DNA of 64,000 bases from BOG-908 sp963692875 (lineage in GTDB: Bacteria > Pseudomonadota > Alphaproteobacteria > Acetobacterales > Acetobacteraceae): positions 3,410,001 through 3,474,000 of the forward strand of contig OZ240673.1 in assembly GCA_965198755.1 (NCBI GenBank), given 5' to 3'. The first letter of the stretch is position 1. Every line of letters starts with the position of its first letter. Positions 1 to 9,433 of this stretch are shown piece by piece. Both the position numbers and the translations under genes were made by a program. Under the pieces are notes generated by a model. It was not told the origin of the DNA and searched no databases. It was given only the letters and a program-made list of their open reading frames with translations.

Positions 1-44
1 CTTGCCTTGCTTGCTAAACTCCGAAGGGTTCGAGGCCGAAGGCA

Positions 45-2198
45 TCATTGGGTTAGATAGAGGCCGATGCGGCGCTGGGTGACGCCCAGCGTCGAATATC
101 GGCTGTACTGGTCCAGGTCGACCATCGACAGCAGCAGGCCGCCGACGCGCCCGCCGGCGCTGACCACCTGGCGCAGGGCGGCCGCGGCGGCCTGGCAGCG
201 CGTCTCCTGCCAGCGCACGATGAACACGGTCTGGTCGGCGAGCCTGCACAGGTGGCGCGTGTCGGACACCGCGAGCACCGGCGCGCAGTCCAGCACGACG
301 AGGTCGTAGAGGTCCGACAGCTGGCCCACCAGACGGCGCATGGCGGGCGAGGCGAACAGGTCCGGCGCCGTGTTGCCGAGTGTTCCGGCCGGCAGCACGT
401 GCATGCCGGAGAGCGGGTCGCCGACCAGCACGTCTTCGAGTTCGGCGCTCCTCTTCAGGCAGTCGGTCAGGCCCGGGCCGCGTGGCGTGTTCAGCGCCTT
501 GTGCAGCGAGGGGCGCCGCAGGTCGCAATCCACGATCACCACCCGCTTGCCGCAGCTTGCCATCATCCGCGCCATCGACAGCGACACCGCCGTCTTGCCT
601 TCGCCGGGCAGCGCGGAGGTCATCAGGATCACCTTCGGCGCCCGCTCGATCCCGGTCAGCATCAGGCCGGTATGGAGGTTGCGGATCGCCTCGCCGAACG
701 GCGAGTTCGGCCGGTCCAGCACGTGGCGCTCCGGCGCGCGCCGGCGTGCCTCTCGACGCTTGAGCAGCGGGATGAGGCCGAGTGCCGGGAAGCCCAGCGC
801 GGCTTCAAGCTGTTCGAGCGTGCTGAAGCCCTGATCCAGGCTTTCCACAGCCAGCACGAGCAGGGCGGCCACCAGGCAGCTGGCGACGAAGACTGCCGGC
901 AGGATCACGCTTTTTTTGGGAAAGGAGGGCGCCTGCGGCCACTCTGCGCGCGAGACGATCTTGGCGTCGGCCTGCTGCAGCCCGCTCTGGATGTGCGTTT
1001 CCTTGGCACGTGCCAGCAGGCGGTCGTACAGCGCGCGGTCGGCGTCGGCTTCCTGCTGCAGCGCGCGCAGTTCGATCTCGCTCTCGGTGCCGGTGCTGCT
1101 TTGCGCCCGCAACGCGTCGAGGTTGCGCGAGAGGGAACGCTCCTTGGCTTCCGCGGCGCGCATGTCCTGCTGCAGGCCGAGCGCGTTCGGGTTGATGGAG
1201 GCCGCCGCGTCCAGCCGCGCGCGGGCGACGGCGACCGCCTCCTGCGCGTGGATCACCTCGTTGCCGAGCTCGCTCATCTGCTCGGTCAGCAGCGAGGTCT
1301 CGCGCCCCTGCACCAGGCCGGTCTTGCGCCGGTAGGCGGCCACCGCGGTGTCGGCGTCCACCGTCTGCTGGCGCAGCTCCGTCACCCGCTGGTCCAGCCA
1401 GACATGCGCCTGGATGGTGGCGTCCGTCTTGGCCTTGAGCTGGTTGGCGATGTAGGCGTCGGCCACCGCGTTGGCCAGTCCTGCAGCCAGCACCGGGCTG
1501 GTGCTGGTGAAGCTGACGCCGATCACCCGCGAGCGGCCCTTGGCGGCGACGTCGAGGTCCTGCAGGAAGCTGTCGACGGGGACGGAGAGCGGGTCGCGCG
1601 GCATGCTGAGCGGGTCGGTGGACAGGTCGGGTTGTTGGGCCTGCGTCAGCGGCAGCAGGCCAGGCTCGGCCGCGTGCACCGGCGCCGGTGGTGCTGCGTG
1701 TGGGCTGACCAGCTTCAGCAGGGCCGCGTACTGCGCGCCGGCGAAATCGGCGACTCCGGCGAGCAGGCCGGGCGGCTGCAGCGACGGGTTGAACTGCGCG
1801 CGATGGTCCAGCTTAAAACGTTGCACGATGCTGCGGGCGATGTCGCGCGAGCGCAGCACCTGGATCTCGCTCTCGATCACGTCGCTGTCGCCGGACAGGC
1901 CGGAGAGCACCGCCTTCAGGTCGACCACCTGTTCCTCGCGCGGGCCGACGATCAGGTCGGCTTCGGCGGTGAACCGCGGCTTGAGCTGGCCGACTGCGGC
2001 GATCGCGACGGCGTTCAGCACGACGACGGTGAGCAAGGCGAGGCGGCTGCGGCGCAGGAAGCTTTGGCCGAGACTACGCAGCTTCGCGCGTGCCGCGGTG
2101 CCGGACGCGCGGTCGCCGATGATCCAGGCGGGCTCGGTCGGGTGCGCCGGCTCCTGCCGGTAGGCGGCGGCGACTGCGAGGGGCTGGAGCGGCGCCAT
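45..2198 (-). CDS. Wzc/GumC-type polysaccharide co-polymerase with tyrosine autokinase domain
   Basis: A 717-residue inner-membrane protein of the Wzz/BY-kinase family, which controls chain length and export of exopolysaccharide. It has a first membrane segment near residues 51-70, a long periplasmic coiled-coil (GNVR-type) region, and a second membrane segment near 429-452. The cytoplasmic kinase follows, with Walker A SALPGEGKT near 528, Walker A' VVIVDCDLRRP near 553 and Walker B LVVLDCAPVL near 633. The C-terminus holds a short tyrosine cluster (QYSRY, LYL) fit for autophosphorylation. Kinase and co-polymerase are one chain, as in proteobacterial Wzc. No other exopolysaccharide gene lies in the window, so the operon probably continues to the left. 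Family call is firm; the polysaccharide is unknown. Confidence 0.93.
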   Translation of the reverse strand: MAPLQPLAVAAAYRQEPAHPTEPAWIIGDRASGTAARAKLRSLGQSFLRRSRLALLTVVVLNAVAIAAVGQLKPRFTAEADLIVGPREEQVVDLKAVLSGLSGDSDVIESEIQVLRSRDIARSIVQRFKLDHRAQFNPSLQPPGLLAGVADFAGAQYAALLKLVSPHAAPPAPVHAAEPGLLPLTQAQQPDLSTDPLSMPRDPLSVPVDSFLQDLDVAAKGRSRVIGVSFTSTSPVLAAGLANAVADAYIANQLKAKTDATIQAHVWLDQRVTELRQQTVDADTAVAAYRRKTGLVQGRETSLLTEQMSELGNEVIHAQEAVAVARARLDAAASINPNALGLQQDMRAAEAKERSLSRNLDALRAQSSTGTESEIELRALQQEADADRALYDRLLARAKETHIQSGLQQADAKIVSRAEWPQAPSFPKKSVILPAVFVASCLVAALLVLAVESLDQGFSTLEQLEAALGFPALGLIPLLKRREARRRAPERHVLDRPNSPFGEAIRNLHTGLMLTGIERAPKVILMTSALPGEGKTAVSLSMARMMASCGKRVVIVDCDLRRPSLHKALNTPRGPGLTDCLKRSAELEDVLVGDPLSGMHVLPAGTLGNTAPDLFASPAMRRLVGQLSDLYDLVVLDCAPVLAVSDTRHLCRLADQTVFIVRWQETRCQAAAAALRQVVSAGGRVGGLLLSMVDLDQYSRYSTLGVTQRRIGLYLTQ

Positions 2199-2966
2199 GG
2201 TGGTCCTCGAAACTCAGTGCTCCGGCTGATGGTCCGGCGGCTTCGAGGAGTTAGGTAGCAGGATGGACCCTGCGGTGTTTCGGTGTAAGTGGATTAACCC
2301 GTTCGGCGGCCGGATGCTGGTTCGCGGCTCATCACGGTGAGGCTGGACTGCTCCCCTGGACAGACGGAGCGTTGCGGCTGCTGACAGCTTGTCATCTCCC
2401 CCGTCGTCGTTGCCATGCCGGCATACAGTCGGCATCCACGCCTCTACGTGCCAGTAGATCGCTCGCCTCGGGCGCTCAGCGGTTCGAGATGATCGAAGCC
2501 TTCGATACGCAAGAAAGAAAGCAAGGCCTGCTTTTTTGAAAAAAAGCAGCAAAAACTTTTATCCCTGCTGTCGTGGAGGTTTCTGCAGCGCGCGCCCAAG
2601 GAAACAAAAGTTTTTTGGTTCTTTTTTTAAAAAAGAACCGCTTGCTTTCTCGTTACAGGTGAACGCTGGGGACCAATGCTGAACGCCTGCCCGCAGTTCG
2701 TTACGACAACGTCACGTTTCTTCTGATGTGTCCACATAGAAGTTCCGGACTCCACCCGTAGGCCTCGTTCCGGTTCAGCATTGACAAGCTCGGTGGCCTC
2801 CTTATCCGTCCATCCAATCGCCGCATGCTCCGCTGAGGGCTGACAAAGGTGACAACAAGCCCACGTATGCGACCGCTCAGTGGAGAAGTGTGAGTGCACC
2901 CGCATTCCAGCGTTCAGGCTTTACCTATGAGCCACCGATTTTACGCTTGGCGGAACTGCATCACGA
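2199..2966. other. divergent intergenic region, no convincing gene
   Basis: This 768-base gap separates the 5' end of the minus-strand kinase from the plus-strand hydrolase, so it should hold both promoters. The only clear structure is the palindromic repeat at 2517-2651. Short open frames here are low-complexity or run through the repeat and show no family features. Confidence 0.6.
2517..2651. repeat. dispersed palindromic intergenic element, copy a (complete)
   Basis: Two inverted halves. The left half is a small stem-loop (GCTTTTTTGAAAAAAAGC) followed by CAAAAACTTTT. A GC-rich spacer of about 45 bases follows. The right half is ACAAAAGTTTTTTGG then a second stem-loop (GGTTCTTTTTTTAAAAAAGAACC). 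The outer ends are GCAAG/CTTGC. The same architecture recurs in many intergenic regions of this window. Confidence 0.85.
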
Positions 2967-4415
2967 ATGCCCGAATCAGACCCTCGTCCCTTTCACGGCA
3001 CGACCGTGTTCTGCCTTCATTTCCTCGGCGGGAGCGGCCGTGGCTGGCGGTGGGTCGCCGAACGCCTTCCGCCGACGATGCGCTGCACGACGGTCGATGT
3101 CCCCGGGTTTGGAGATGCGTCGACCGCGTCCGGCTACAGCGTGGAGGAGATGGCGCAATACGTCATGCAGACGATACGCCAGGCGCGGCCGGCGCGCTGG
3201 ATGCTGGTCGGGCACAGCATGGGCGCCAAGCTGGCCGCCATCGTGGCGCGCCACGCCGAAGACGGCGAACCCGGGCTTGGCGGACTTGAGCAGCTGGTTT
3301 TGCTGGCCGGGTCGCCGCCGGGGCCCGAACCGATGCAGGAGAGCCAGCGCCAGACGATGTCGGGCTGGTTCGCCGGCGACGACTCGTCGCGGCGTGCCGA
3401 GGCGGACGGGTTCGTCACCCAGAACATCGGTAGTGCGCTGCACCCGGAGCGTCATGCCCTGGCGGTCGAGGACGTCTTGCGCGCCGCTCGTCCGGCGTGG
3501 CTCGCCTGGCTTGATGGCGGCAGCCGGGAGGACTGGGCGGACCGGGTTGGCGTGCTGCGGACACCGGCGATGATCGTCGCCGGCGCCGAGGACGGCGCGC
3601 TCGGCCCCGACGCACAGGCGAGGTTCATGGCGCCGCATTTCGCGCAGCATCGGCTGGTGACGCTCGACGGCGCCGGGCACCTACTGCCGCTCGAGCGGGC
3701 CGAGGAGGTCGCGCGCCTGATCATCGAGCAGGCGGGTTCCGTCGGCTCCGCCGAGGCAGCGGGTTCCGTCGCCTCCGCCAACGCGGCGGCGGCGGTCGGC
3801 GAGACGTACTGGGCTCTGCTGCAGTCCGGGCGCGTCAGCAGCCGGACCCGTGCGGTGCTGCTCGCGCGCGCGGAGCCGGACCGTGCGGAGGCCGGACCGG
3901 CCGTGCTGACAGTAGCACAGCTCGCCACCTTGCATGCGCTGATGGCGCGGGTGCTGCCGCAGGCGGCCGGGCGGGAGATCGACCTGGCGCTCCGGACCGA
4001 CGCGGCGCTCGCCGAGGGAAGCGGTGACGGCTGGCGGTTTGCCGACCTCCCGTCCGATGCCGACGCCTACCGCGCCGGGTTGCGCACGCTCGACGTGGCG
4101 GCAGGAGAGGTTGGCTTCGCTTGCCTCGATGCCGCCGCGCAGGACGCGCTGCTCGAACGTGCTGCGTCCGGCACGTTCCCGGTCGCAGCGTCGGTCGGTC
4201 TGTTGAGCCCGTCGCAGATGAAGCTCTGGTTCGAAGACGTGCGCTTCGCGGCGGTACGGCTCTACGTCGCCCACCCCGCAACCCTGGCCCGGATCGGCTA
4301 CAGCGGCATCGCCTATGGCGGCGACGGTCCGCGCAAGAGCGGCTTCGTCGATTTCGGCATCGGCCGGCGCGAGCCCTGGGAACCGCTGCCGCGCCTGCCG
4401 GAGCCGGCACCATGA
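2967..4415 (+). CDS. alpha/beta-hydrolase fused to a gluconate 2-dehydrogenase subunit 3-like domain
   Basis: 482 residues in two parts. Residues 1-250 are an alpha/beta hydrolase with nucleophile elbow GHSMG (Ser84), a late acid in VAGAEDGAL and a histidine in DGAGHLLP. An Ala/Gly/Ser linker (about 252-275) with the repeated unit AGSV leads to residues 276-482, which resemble the small subunit 3 of membrane gluconate/glucose dehydrogenases (IGYSGIAYGGDGPRKSGFVDFG near the end). The stop overlaps the ATG of the GMC flavoprotein downstream (ATGA at 4412-4415), so the two are translationally coupled. Subunit 3 usually carries a Tat signal and helps export the flavoprotein; none is visible here. 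The fusion suggests lactone or ester hydrolysis linked to sugar oxidation, which is inference. Confidence 0.82.
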   Translation: MPESDPRPFHGTTVFCLHFLGGSGRGWRWVAERLPPTMRCTTVDVPGFGDASTASGYSVEEMAQYVMQTIRQARPARWMLVGHSMGAKLAAIVARHAEDGEPGLGGLEQLVLLAGSPPGPEPMQESQRQTMSGWFAGDDSSRRAEADGFVTQNIGSALHPERHALAVEDVLRAARPAWLAWLDGGSREDWADRVGVLRTPAMIVAGAEDGALGPDAQARFMAPHFAQHRLVTLDGAGHLLPLERAEEVARLIIEQAGSVGSAEAAGSVASANAAAAVGETYWALLQSGRVSSRTRAVLLARAEPDRAEAGPAVLTVAQLATLHALMARVLPQAAGREIDLALRTDAALAEGSGDGWRFADLPSDADAYRAGLRTLDVAAGEVGFACLDAAAQDALLERAASGTFPVAASVGLLSPSQMKLWFEDVRFAAVRLYVAHPATLARIGYSGIAYGGDGPRKSGFVDFGIGRREPWEPLPRLPEPAP

Positions 4416-5962
4416 AGCTCGACCGGATGAAGCGGCACGGGCTCGACACCGTGGTCGATGCCGTCATCGTCGGCACCGGCGCTGGCGGTGCGCCACTGCT
4501 GGCGCGGCTGGCCCAGGCCGGGCTCGCGGTTGTGGCGCTGGAGGCCGGCCGCAACCACGACCCGAACGAATTCACCGCCGACGAGGTCGCTGCCAGCGAG
4601 ATCTACTGGATGGCGGAGCGTCTGAGTGCCGGGGAGACGCCGGAAGCGTTCGGCGGCAACAACAGCGGGACCGGCGTCGGCGGCTCCACTTTGCACTGGG
4701 GCGCCTTCTGTCCGCGCGCCGACCAGCGCGACCTCAAGCTCAGAACCGAATGCGGACAAGGGGCAGACTGGCCGGTCGACTACGCCACGCTGCTGCCGTT
4801 CTACCAGGAGGCCGAGCAGTTCCTCGGCGTCTCCGGTCCGGCCGAGTATCCGTGGGATCCCGACAGGCACTATCCGCTGCCGCCGGTGCCGCGCAACGCC
4901 TCGGCGCAGCTGATGCAGTCGGCCTGCGACAAGCTCGGCGTGCGCGCCACCGACGCACCGGCGGCCGTGGTCTCGCGCGACTTCGAGCAGGCAGACGGGC
5001 CGACGCGACAGGCCTGCATCAACTGCGGCTACTGCCACCAGGGCTGCCGGGTCGGTGCCAAGACCAGCATGGACGTGACCTACCTGCCGGTGGCGGTGGC
5101 GGCCGGGGCGGAGATCCGGCCGGAGAGCTTCGTCCACACGATCGAGCGGAACGCGGCCGGCCAGGTCTGCGCCGTCGTCTACCGGCAGCACGGCGTCGAC
5201 CATCGCCAGCGCTGCCGTGCGCTGTTCCTCTGCGCCGGCGCAATAGAGACGCCGCGGCTGCTGCTCCACAACGAAATATGCAATTCGAGCGGGCAGGTCG
5301 GCCGAAACTACATGGCGCACGTGGCAACCCAGGTCTGGGGCACCTTTGCCGACGAGATGCGGATGAACAAGGGCTATCCCTCCTCGCTGATCAGCGAGGA
5401 CATGACCCGGCCGAACGGTGCCGACTTCGTCGGCGGCTACCTGGTGCAGAGCCTGGGCGTGGTGCCCGTGACGTGGGCGAGCGGCGTCGCGCGTGGCCGC
5501 CTGCTGTGGGGACAGAAGCTGGTCGACTACATCGACCGCTACAACCACGTGGCAGGGCTCGGCATCAACGGCGAATGCCTGCCGCAGCCTGGCAACTTCC
5601 TGGAGCTGTCCGACGAGACGGACGCCACCGGGCTGCGGAAGCCGCTGGTGCATTTCAGCTACGGTCCGAACGAGCGGGCGATCGACCGCCACGCCGTAGC
5701 GCTGATGACCGCGCTGTGGGAGGCCGCCGGCGCCAGCGACATCTGGTCGCTGCAGCGCTCGGCGCACACGATCGGCACCTGCCGCATGGGGACGCAGCGC
5801 GACAGTGCAGTGGTGGATCCGGTGGGCCGCAGCTTCGACATTGCGAACCTGTGGATCTGCGACAACTCGGTTTTTCCGAGCTCGCTTGCGGCCAACCCGG
5901 CGCTGACCATCATGGCGTTGAGCCTGCGTACGGCTGGAGCTTTTCTGAAGGACGGTGTTTAG
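4412..5962 (+). CDS. GMC-family FAD oxidoreductase, gluconate/glucose dehydrogenase large-subunit type
   Basis: 516 residues starting at the ATG that overlaps the previous stop. A longer frame upstream exists but is the shadow of the hydrolase gene. The N-terminal Rossmann motif is VIVGTGAGGAPLLARL (from about residue 16). The centre has a cysteine cluster CINCGYCHQGC, the pattern of flavoproteins such as FAD-glucose dehydrogenase that bind an iron-sulphur cluster. The C-terminus has SAHTIGTCRMG and NPALTIMALS, the GMC active-site histidine and FAD-binding end. It should oxidise a sugar, polyol or sugar acid and pass electrons to a cytochrome. No cytochrome subunit is adjacent, so the acceptor is unknown. 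No Tat signal is visible on either coupled gene, so a cytoplasmic location is possible. Confidence 0.88.
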   Translation: MKLDRMKRHGLDTVVDAVIVGTGAGGAPLLARLAQAGLAVVALEAGRNHDPNEFTADEVAASEIYWMAERLSAGETPEAFGGNNSGTGVGGSTLHWGAFCPRADQRDLKLRTECGQGADWPVDYATLLPFYQEAEQFLGVSGPAEYPWDPDRHYPLPPVPRNASAQLMQSACDKLGVRATDAPAAVVSRDFEQADGPTRQACINCGYCHQGCRVGAKTSMDVTYLPVAVAAGAEIRPESFVHTIERNAAGQVCAVVYRQHGVDHRQRCRALFLCAGAIETPRLLLHNEICNSSGQVGRNYMAHVATQVWGTFADEMRMNKGYPSSLISEDMTRPNGADFVGGYLVQSLGVVPVTWASGVARGRLLWGQKLVDYIDRYNHVAGLGINGECLPQPGNFLELSDETDATGLRKPLVHFSYGPNERAIDRHAVALMTALWEAAGASDIWSLQRSAHTIGTCRMGTQRDSAVVDPVGRSFDIANLWICDNSVFPSSLAANPALTIMALSLRTAGAFLKDGV

Positions 5963-5971
5963 TCGAGCAGA

Positions 5972-6128
5972 GAAAGCAAGGCCTTCTTTTTTGAAAAAAA
6001 AAGCAAAAAACTTTTGTTTCCCTTTGCACCTTCAGCATGCGGGTTTGTCCGGAGATAGCGGGCTGCTGCAGATACGGAACGACAAAAGTCTCTTGCTTTT
6101 TTTTCAAAAAAGGACCGCTTGCTTTCTC
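5972..6128. repeat. dispersed palindromic intergenic element, copy b (complete)
   Basis: Left half GCAAGGCCTTC with stem-loop TTCTTTTTTGAAAAAAAA and CAAAAAACTTTTG; right half ACAAAAGTCTCTTGC with stem-loop around 6095-6115 and outer CTTGC. It lies ten bases after the GMC stop and before a convergent gene, so it can terminate transcription from both sides. Confidence 0.85.
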
Positions 6129-6212
6129 CCAAGCATCACCGTCAACGTCGATTATTGTTACTGGCGCCGCCGCGGACGACTGAAACAACACGCTTCAACG
6201 ACGCCCACCGAC

Positions 6213-6269
6213 AGGGAACAAAAGTTTTTTGGTTCTTTTTTTCAAAAAAGAACCGTTTGCCTTGCCTTG
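6213..6269. repeat. dispersed palindromic intergenic element, copy c (right half only)
   Basis: ACAAAAGTTTTTTGGTTC with stem-loop and outer TTTGCCTTGC. Only the right half is present, directly before the 3' end of the minus-strand MFS gene. Together with copy b it fills the convergent gap. Confidence 0.8.
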
Positions 6270-6278
6270 CTCGGGTGT

Positions 6279-7505
6279 TCAGTGAGCGACGGCGTTCATG
6301 TCCTCTCCGGGGAGGGTGCGCGGTTCCCGTGCAGCAACTGCGGCCACCGCGAGTGTGGACGCGACGACGAACAGCTCGATCGCGTGGCCGAGGCCGACCG
6401 CGCGGCCGGTTGCCGGGACGACGTAGGTGGCCACGCCTTGGGCACCGGCGGCGATCGCGTAGGCAAGGCCCATGCCCAGCGAACGGACGGCGTTGGCGAA
6501 GCGCAGCGAGAGGTAGTGCGGGACCATCGCGAACACGCCGCTGCTCGACCCGCCGATGGCGAAGGCGGCGGCGAGCAGCACGGCGGTGCTGCCGCCGGCG
6601 ACGAAGGGGCCGAGCAGTGCGAGGGTGACGGCGAGGCAGCCGAGGATGACCGCGCGGTCGCCGAAGCGGGTGGCGAGCGCGCCGGTGCTCAGCTTGCCGA
6701 TGATGGAGCCGGTTGAGTAGAACGCGATGGCGGCAAACACGCTCGCCGGGCTGTAGTGGTGCACCGTCTTCAGCAGCGTCGGGTAGAAGGCGTAGAGCGA
6801 GGCGGTCTGGAACTGCAGCGCCAGCATGAACGCGCAGGCCTGGATGGTTGGCAGGCTCCATGGGATGGAGGCGGCGCGGGCGCGTCGCCCGGGCTCGGCG
6901 GAGCGGCCGCGCTCCTGCTGCGTTTGCAGCCAGACCGGGCTTTCCTTGATCCCGACGCGTATGAAGATGGCGAGCAGGGCGGGCAGCAGGCCGACGAGGA
7001 ACAGTGCGCGCCAGCCGAAGCGGGGCAGCAGGATGGCCTGTGCGCCGGCTGCGGCGAAGAAGCCGAACTCGTAGCCGGCCATCATCAACGATGAGGCCAC
7101 CGATTTCGCGCGTTCGGGAACGCTTTCCATCAGCAACGCGGCCGATGCTGTCCACTCGCCGCCGAACCCGACGCCGAACATCAACTGGATGACCAGCAGC
7201 GCGGTGTAGCTCCAGGCAAGGCCTGACAGACCAGAGAAGGCGGCGAACCAGACGACGCCGGCCATGAAGGTGAGCTTGCGCCCGTAACGGTCGGCCAGCC
7301 ATCCCCAGCCGATGTTGCCGAAGATGCGCCCGACGCTCTGGGCCGTGATGACCAGGCCCATGGCGGTCAGGCTGACGCCAAAATGCTGGCCGATCTCCGG
7401 CAGCAGCAGGATCAGGATCACCTGGTCGAACGCGTCCAGGAACCAGCCGAGGAAGCAGGCGAACACGAGGCGCCATTGCGGACGAAGGAGGGCTAGAGAT
7501 TGCAT
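6279..7505 (-). CDS. MFS transporter, sialate/lactate/aromatic-acid symporter-like
   Basis: About 408 residues from MQSLALLRPQ; a start 23 codons earlier is possible but adds only a low-complexity tail. Twelve hydrophobic segments are evident. The first loop and TM1 (FLGWFLDAFDQVI) carry the acidic residues typical of the metabolite:H+ symporter group. The TM2-3 loop has GWLADRYGRK, the MFS signature. The large central loop (KESPVWLQTQQ) resembles SHS/AAHS-type transporters of organic acids. Substrate cannot be read from sequence. It stands alone between repeats and has no obvious operon partner. Confidence 0.85.
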   Translation of the reverse strand: MQSLALLRPQWRLVFACFLGWFLDAFDQVILILLLPEIGQHFGVSLTAMGLVITAQSVGRIFGNIGWGWLADRYGRKLTFMAGVVWFAAFSGLSGLAWSYTALLVIQLMFGVGFGGEWTASAALLMESVPERAKSVASSLMMAGYEFGFFAAAGAQAILLPRFGWRALFLVGLLPALLAIFIRVGIKESPVWLQTQQERGRSAEPGRRARAASIPWSLPTIQACAFMLALQFQTASLYAFYPTLLKTVHHYSPASVFAAIAFYSTGSIIGKLSTGALATRFGDRAVILGCLAVTLALLGPFVAGGSTAVLLAAAFAIGGSSSGVFAMVPHYLSLRFANAVRSLGMGLAYAIAAGAQGVATYVVPATGRAVGLGHAIELFVVASTLAVAAVAAREPRTLPGEDMNAVAH

Positions 7506-7657
7506 GGGACGACAATGTGGGGCGGGAGGAGCTCTGACCAGTGGGGTTGTCCGGGGCTGCATGCTTCGAGCCATCGGGATCGTCTACTGGAGATCAGCCC
7601 GGCCAGGACGGGCGGGACGGCGCCGGGTGGATCGACCGGATCTCTGTGTCTGCAGGA

Positions 7658-9433
7658 TCACACAGCGTGAGTGGCCGACAACCAAAGATCAAGGCCGTGT
7701 GTCGCCAGGAGGTCGTGATGCTGGCTTGAGCCAGGATCGATCCGGGTGCCCTCATCCGAGCTTGGCGCGAGCGTGATGAACACGCCGCCCATGCCGTCGC
7801 CGGTGAACTGAAACGCGCCGGCGCCGAGGCTGGAGGTTTGGAACTCGAGCGTCGCCTTGTGCCCGGCGGCGTTGGTCAGGTCGAGCAGGCCAGTCGCCTC
7901 CGAAAAGGAGGTTTGAAGTCCGTTGATGCCGAAACCTTTGACGTCGATGGTAGCGCCAGAGAAGTTTGTGAGGATCGGTCCGACGTAGTTGTGACGCGGG
8001 AGTCTTTGGCCGAACTCACGCGGGTGATCGATGATCAGCTCGCTGCCGCCGGCAAAGGCGATGCGGCCCTGGTAGGCAAGCGTCGACGCGATCTCCAGCG
8101 TGGAGGCGCCGACAAGCTGGAACACGCCGGCGCTGCCGAAATCCGCCGATTGCGTCACCGCGAGGCTGCCCGAGATGTCGAGAACGCCGTTGTCCAGCAC
8201 CGTGCCGATCGTGTTGAAGCCGTTCAGCTGCCATGTGCCTCCGTCATCGGCAACAAGCGTTGCGAACCCGTTGTAGAGGCCGCCGCCGATTGCGCTGACC
8301 TGTCCGGTGCCGGGGGCCAGTTCGATCGTGCCGCTGTAGTCGGTGTTGTCCACGACACCGGTAAAAACGCTGCCCGGATCGATGACGAGCCGGTTCTCCG
8401 TCGTGCCCGCATCGAACATGATGCTGATCGGGCCTCCTGAAATGGTGCCTGCGTTGGTGACGGTGCCTCCGGCGACTTCGACGCAGGCGTCGGAAAAGGA
8501 CAGTGGGCCGTAAATCTCGCCTTCATTCGTGAGCACACCGCCAGCGGCAAGTCTGACGGCAGTTCCGCCGTCGCCGCCACCATTCGCCGATATCGCACCC
8601 TGGTTGAGGACGCTGCCAGAACCGCCGGATATCTGGACACTTGCCAGGGATGCATGAGCAGAGTTCGTTACCTGGCCGCCGTTGAGGAGAGTGACACCGG
8701 CATCATAGCCAGTTATCGCTCCCTGGTTGATAACCGCGCCTGCCTGGCCACCAATCACGACGCCGAGCTTTGCCGCGAAGATCAAGCCGCCTGCGAGGTT
8801 GGTAACGACGCCTCCATCGTCCAGATACACCGAGGCCGAATTTAAAGCGACGCCAATCCGACCCTGGTTCGTGACGATGCCAGCACTTCCGTCGACGAAG
8901 ACGCCATCAGCGTCGCCATAGATATAGCCGCCTCTATCATTTGTGACCTCGCCGCTGCCTGTTATGTCGACGCCAAATTCACCAAACCCGGTGATCGAGC
9001 CGCTGTTCGTGACCTCGCCGCCACCGTTAAGGGACACGCCGTTGCTGTTGTAGCCGGCGCCATCTATCGTTCCCTGGTTGAACACCCGGGCCGGCCCGCC
9101 GGCTGAGAAACCATCCGCCGTGGCAGCGACGCCGTCCAAAACGTTGGTTCCGCCAGCGATGAAGCCGGAGTTCCTCAACATGCCGCCGCCTGCCAGCGCG
9201 ATGCCCGATGCAGTCGCCGACGCCACCGTGCCCTGATTGGTGATGACCCAGGCGGTGCCAGCCGGCCCGAAGATGCCGTCGATCCCGGGTGGCGGTGTAT
9301 CGCCCGATCCAGTACTGATGACGGAACCCTGGCTGGTAATCGTCAGCTGGTTGTCCGAACCGTCGGAGGCGAGCGGATCGGTCAGGCTGAGCGTCAACGA
9401 GCCTGCAATTGCGGTGCTGATCGACCTTGACAT
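7658..9433 (-). CDS. beta-strand-repeat (beta-helix) surface-type protein
   Basis: About 591 residues from MSRSISTAIAG, chosen because GGAG lies nine bases upstream of the ATG. More than a dozen degenerate repeats of about 20-45 residues have the core V.NQGTI..., with Gly/Asn/Ser-rich turns, which is the look of a right-handed beta-helix passenger domain of an autotransporter or adhesin. There is no cleavable N-terminal signal, no C-terminal beta-barrel, and the C-terminal sequence (GDGMGGVFITLA...) is not an obvious translocator. It may be exported by a type I-like route or be a truncated adhesin. No secretion gene is nearby. Confidence 0.72.
   Translation of the reverse strand: MSRSISTAIAGSLTLSLTDPLASDGSDNQLTITSQGSVISTGSGDTPPPGIDGIFGPAGTAWVITNQGTVASATASGIALAGGGMLRNSGFIAGGTNVLDGVAATADGFSAGGPARVFNQGTIDGAGYNSNGVSLNGGGEVTNSGSITGFGEFGVDITGSGEVTNDRGGYIYGDADGVFVDGSAGIVTNQGRIGVALNSASVYLDDGGVVTNLAGGLIFAAKLGVVIGGQAGAVINQGAITGYDAGVTLLNGGQVTNSAHASLASVQISGGSGSVLNQGAISANGGGDGGTAVRLAAGGVLTNEGEIYGPLSFSDACVEVAGGTVTNAGTISGGPISIMFDAGTTENRLVIDPGSVFTGVVDNTDYSGTIELAPGTGQVSAIGGGLYNGFATLVADDGGTWQLNGFNTIGTVLDNGVLDISGSLAVTQSADFGSAGVFQLVGASTLEIASTLAYQGRIAFAGGSELIIDHPREFGQRLPRHNYVGPILTNFSGATIDVKGFGINGLQTSFSEATGLLDLTNAAGHKATLEFQTSSLGAGAFQFTGDGMGGVFITLAPSSDEGTRIDPGSSQHHDLLATHGLDLWLSATHAV

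Noticed and set aside
252..2258. 668-codon open frame on the plus strand opposite the kinase gene
   Set aside because: It is the antisense shadow of a well-supported GC-rich gene and has Arg/His/Gln-rich nonsense composition.
2214..2552. 112-codon minus-strand frame and similar ones starting MLLFF or MVLFF
   Set aside because: They begin inside the palindromic elements, whose sequence gives the same false N-termini at several sites.
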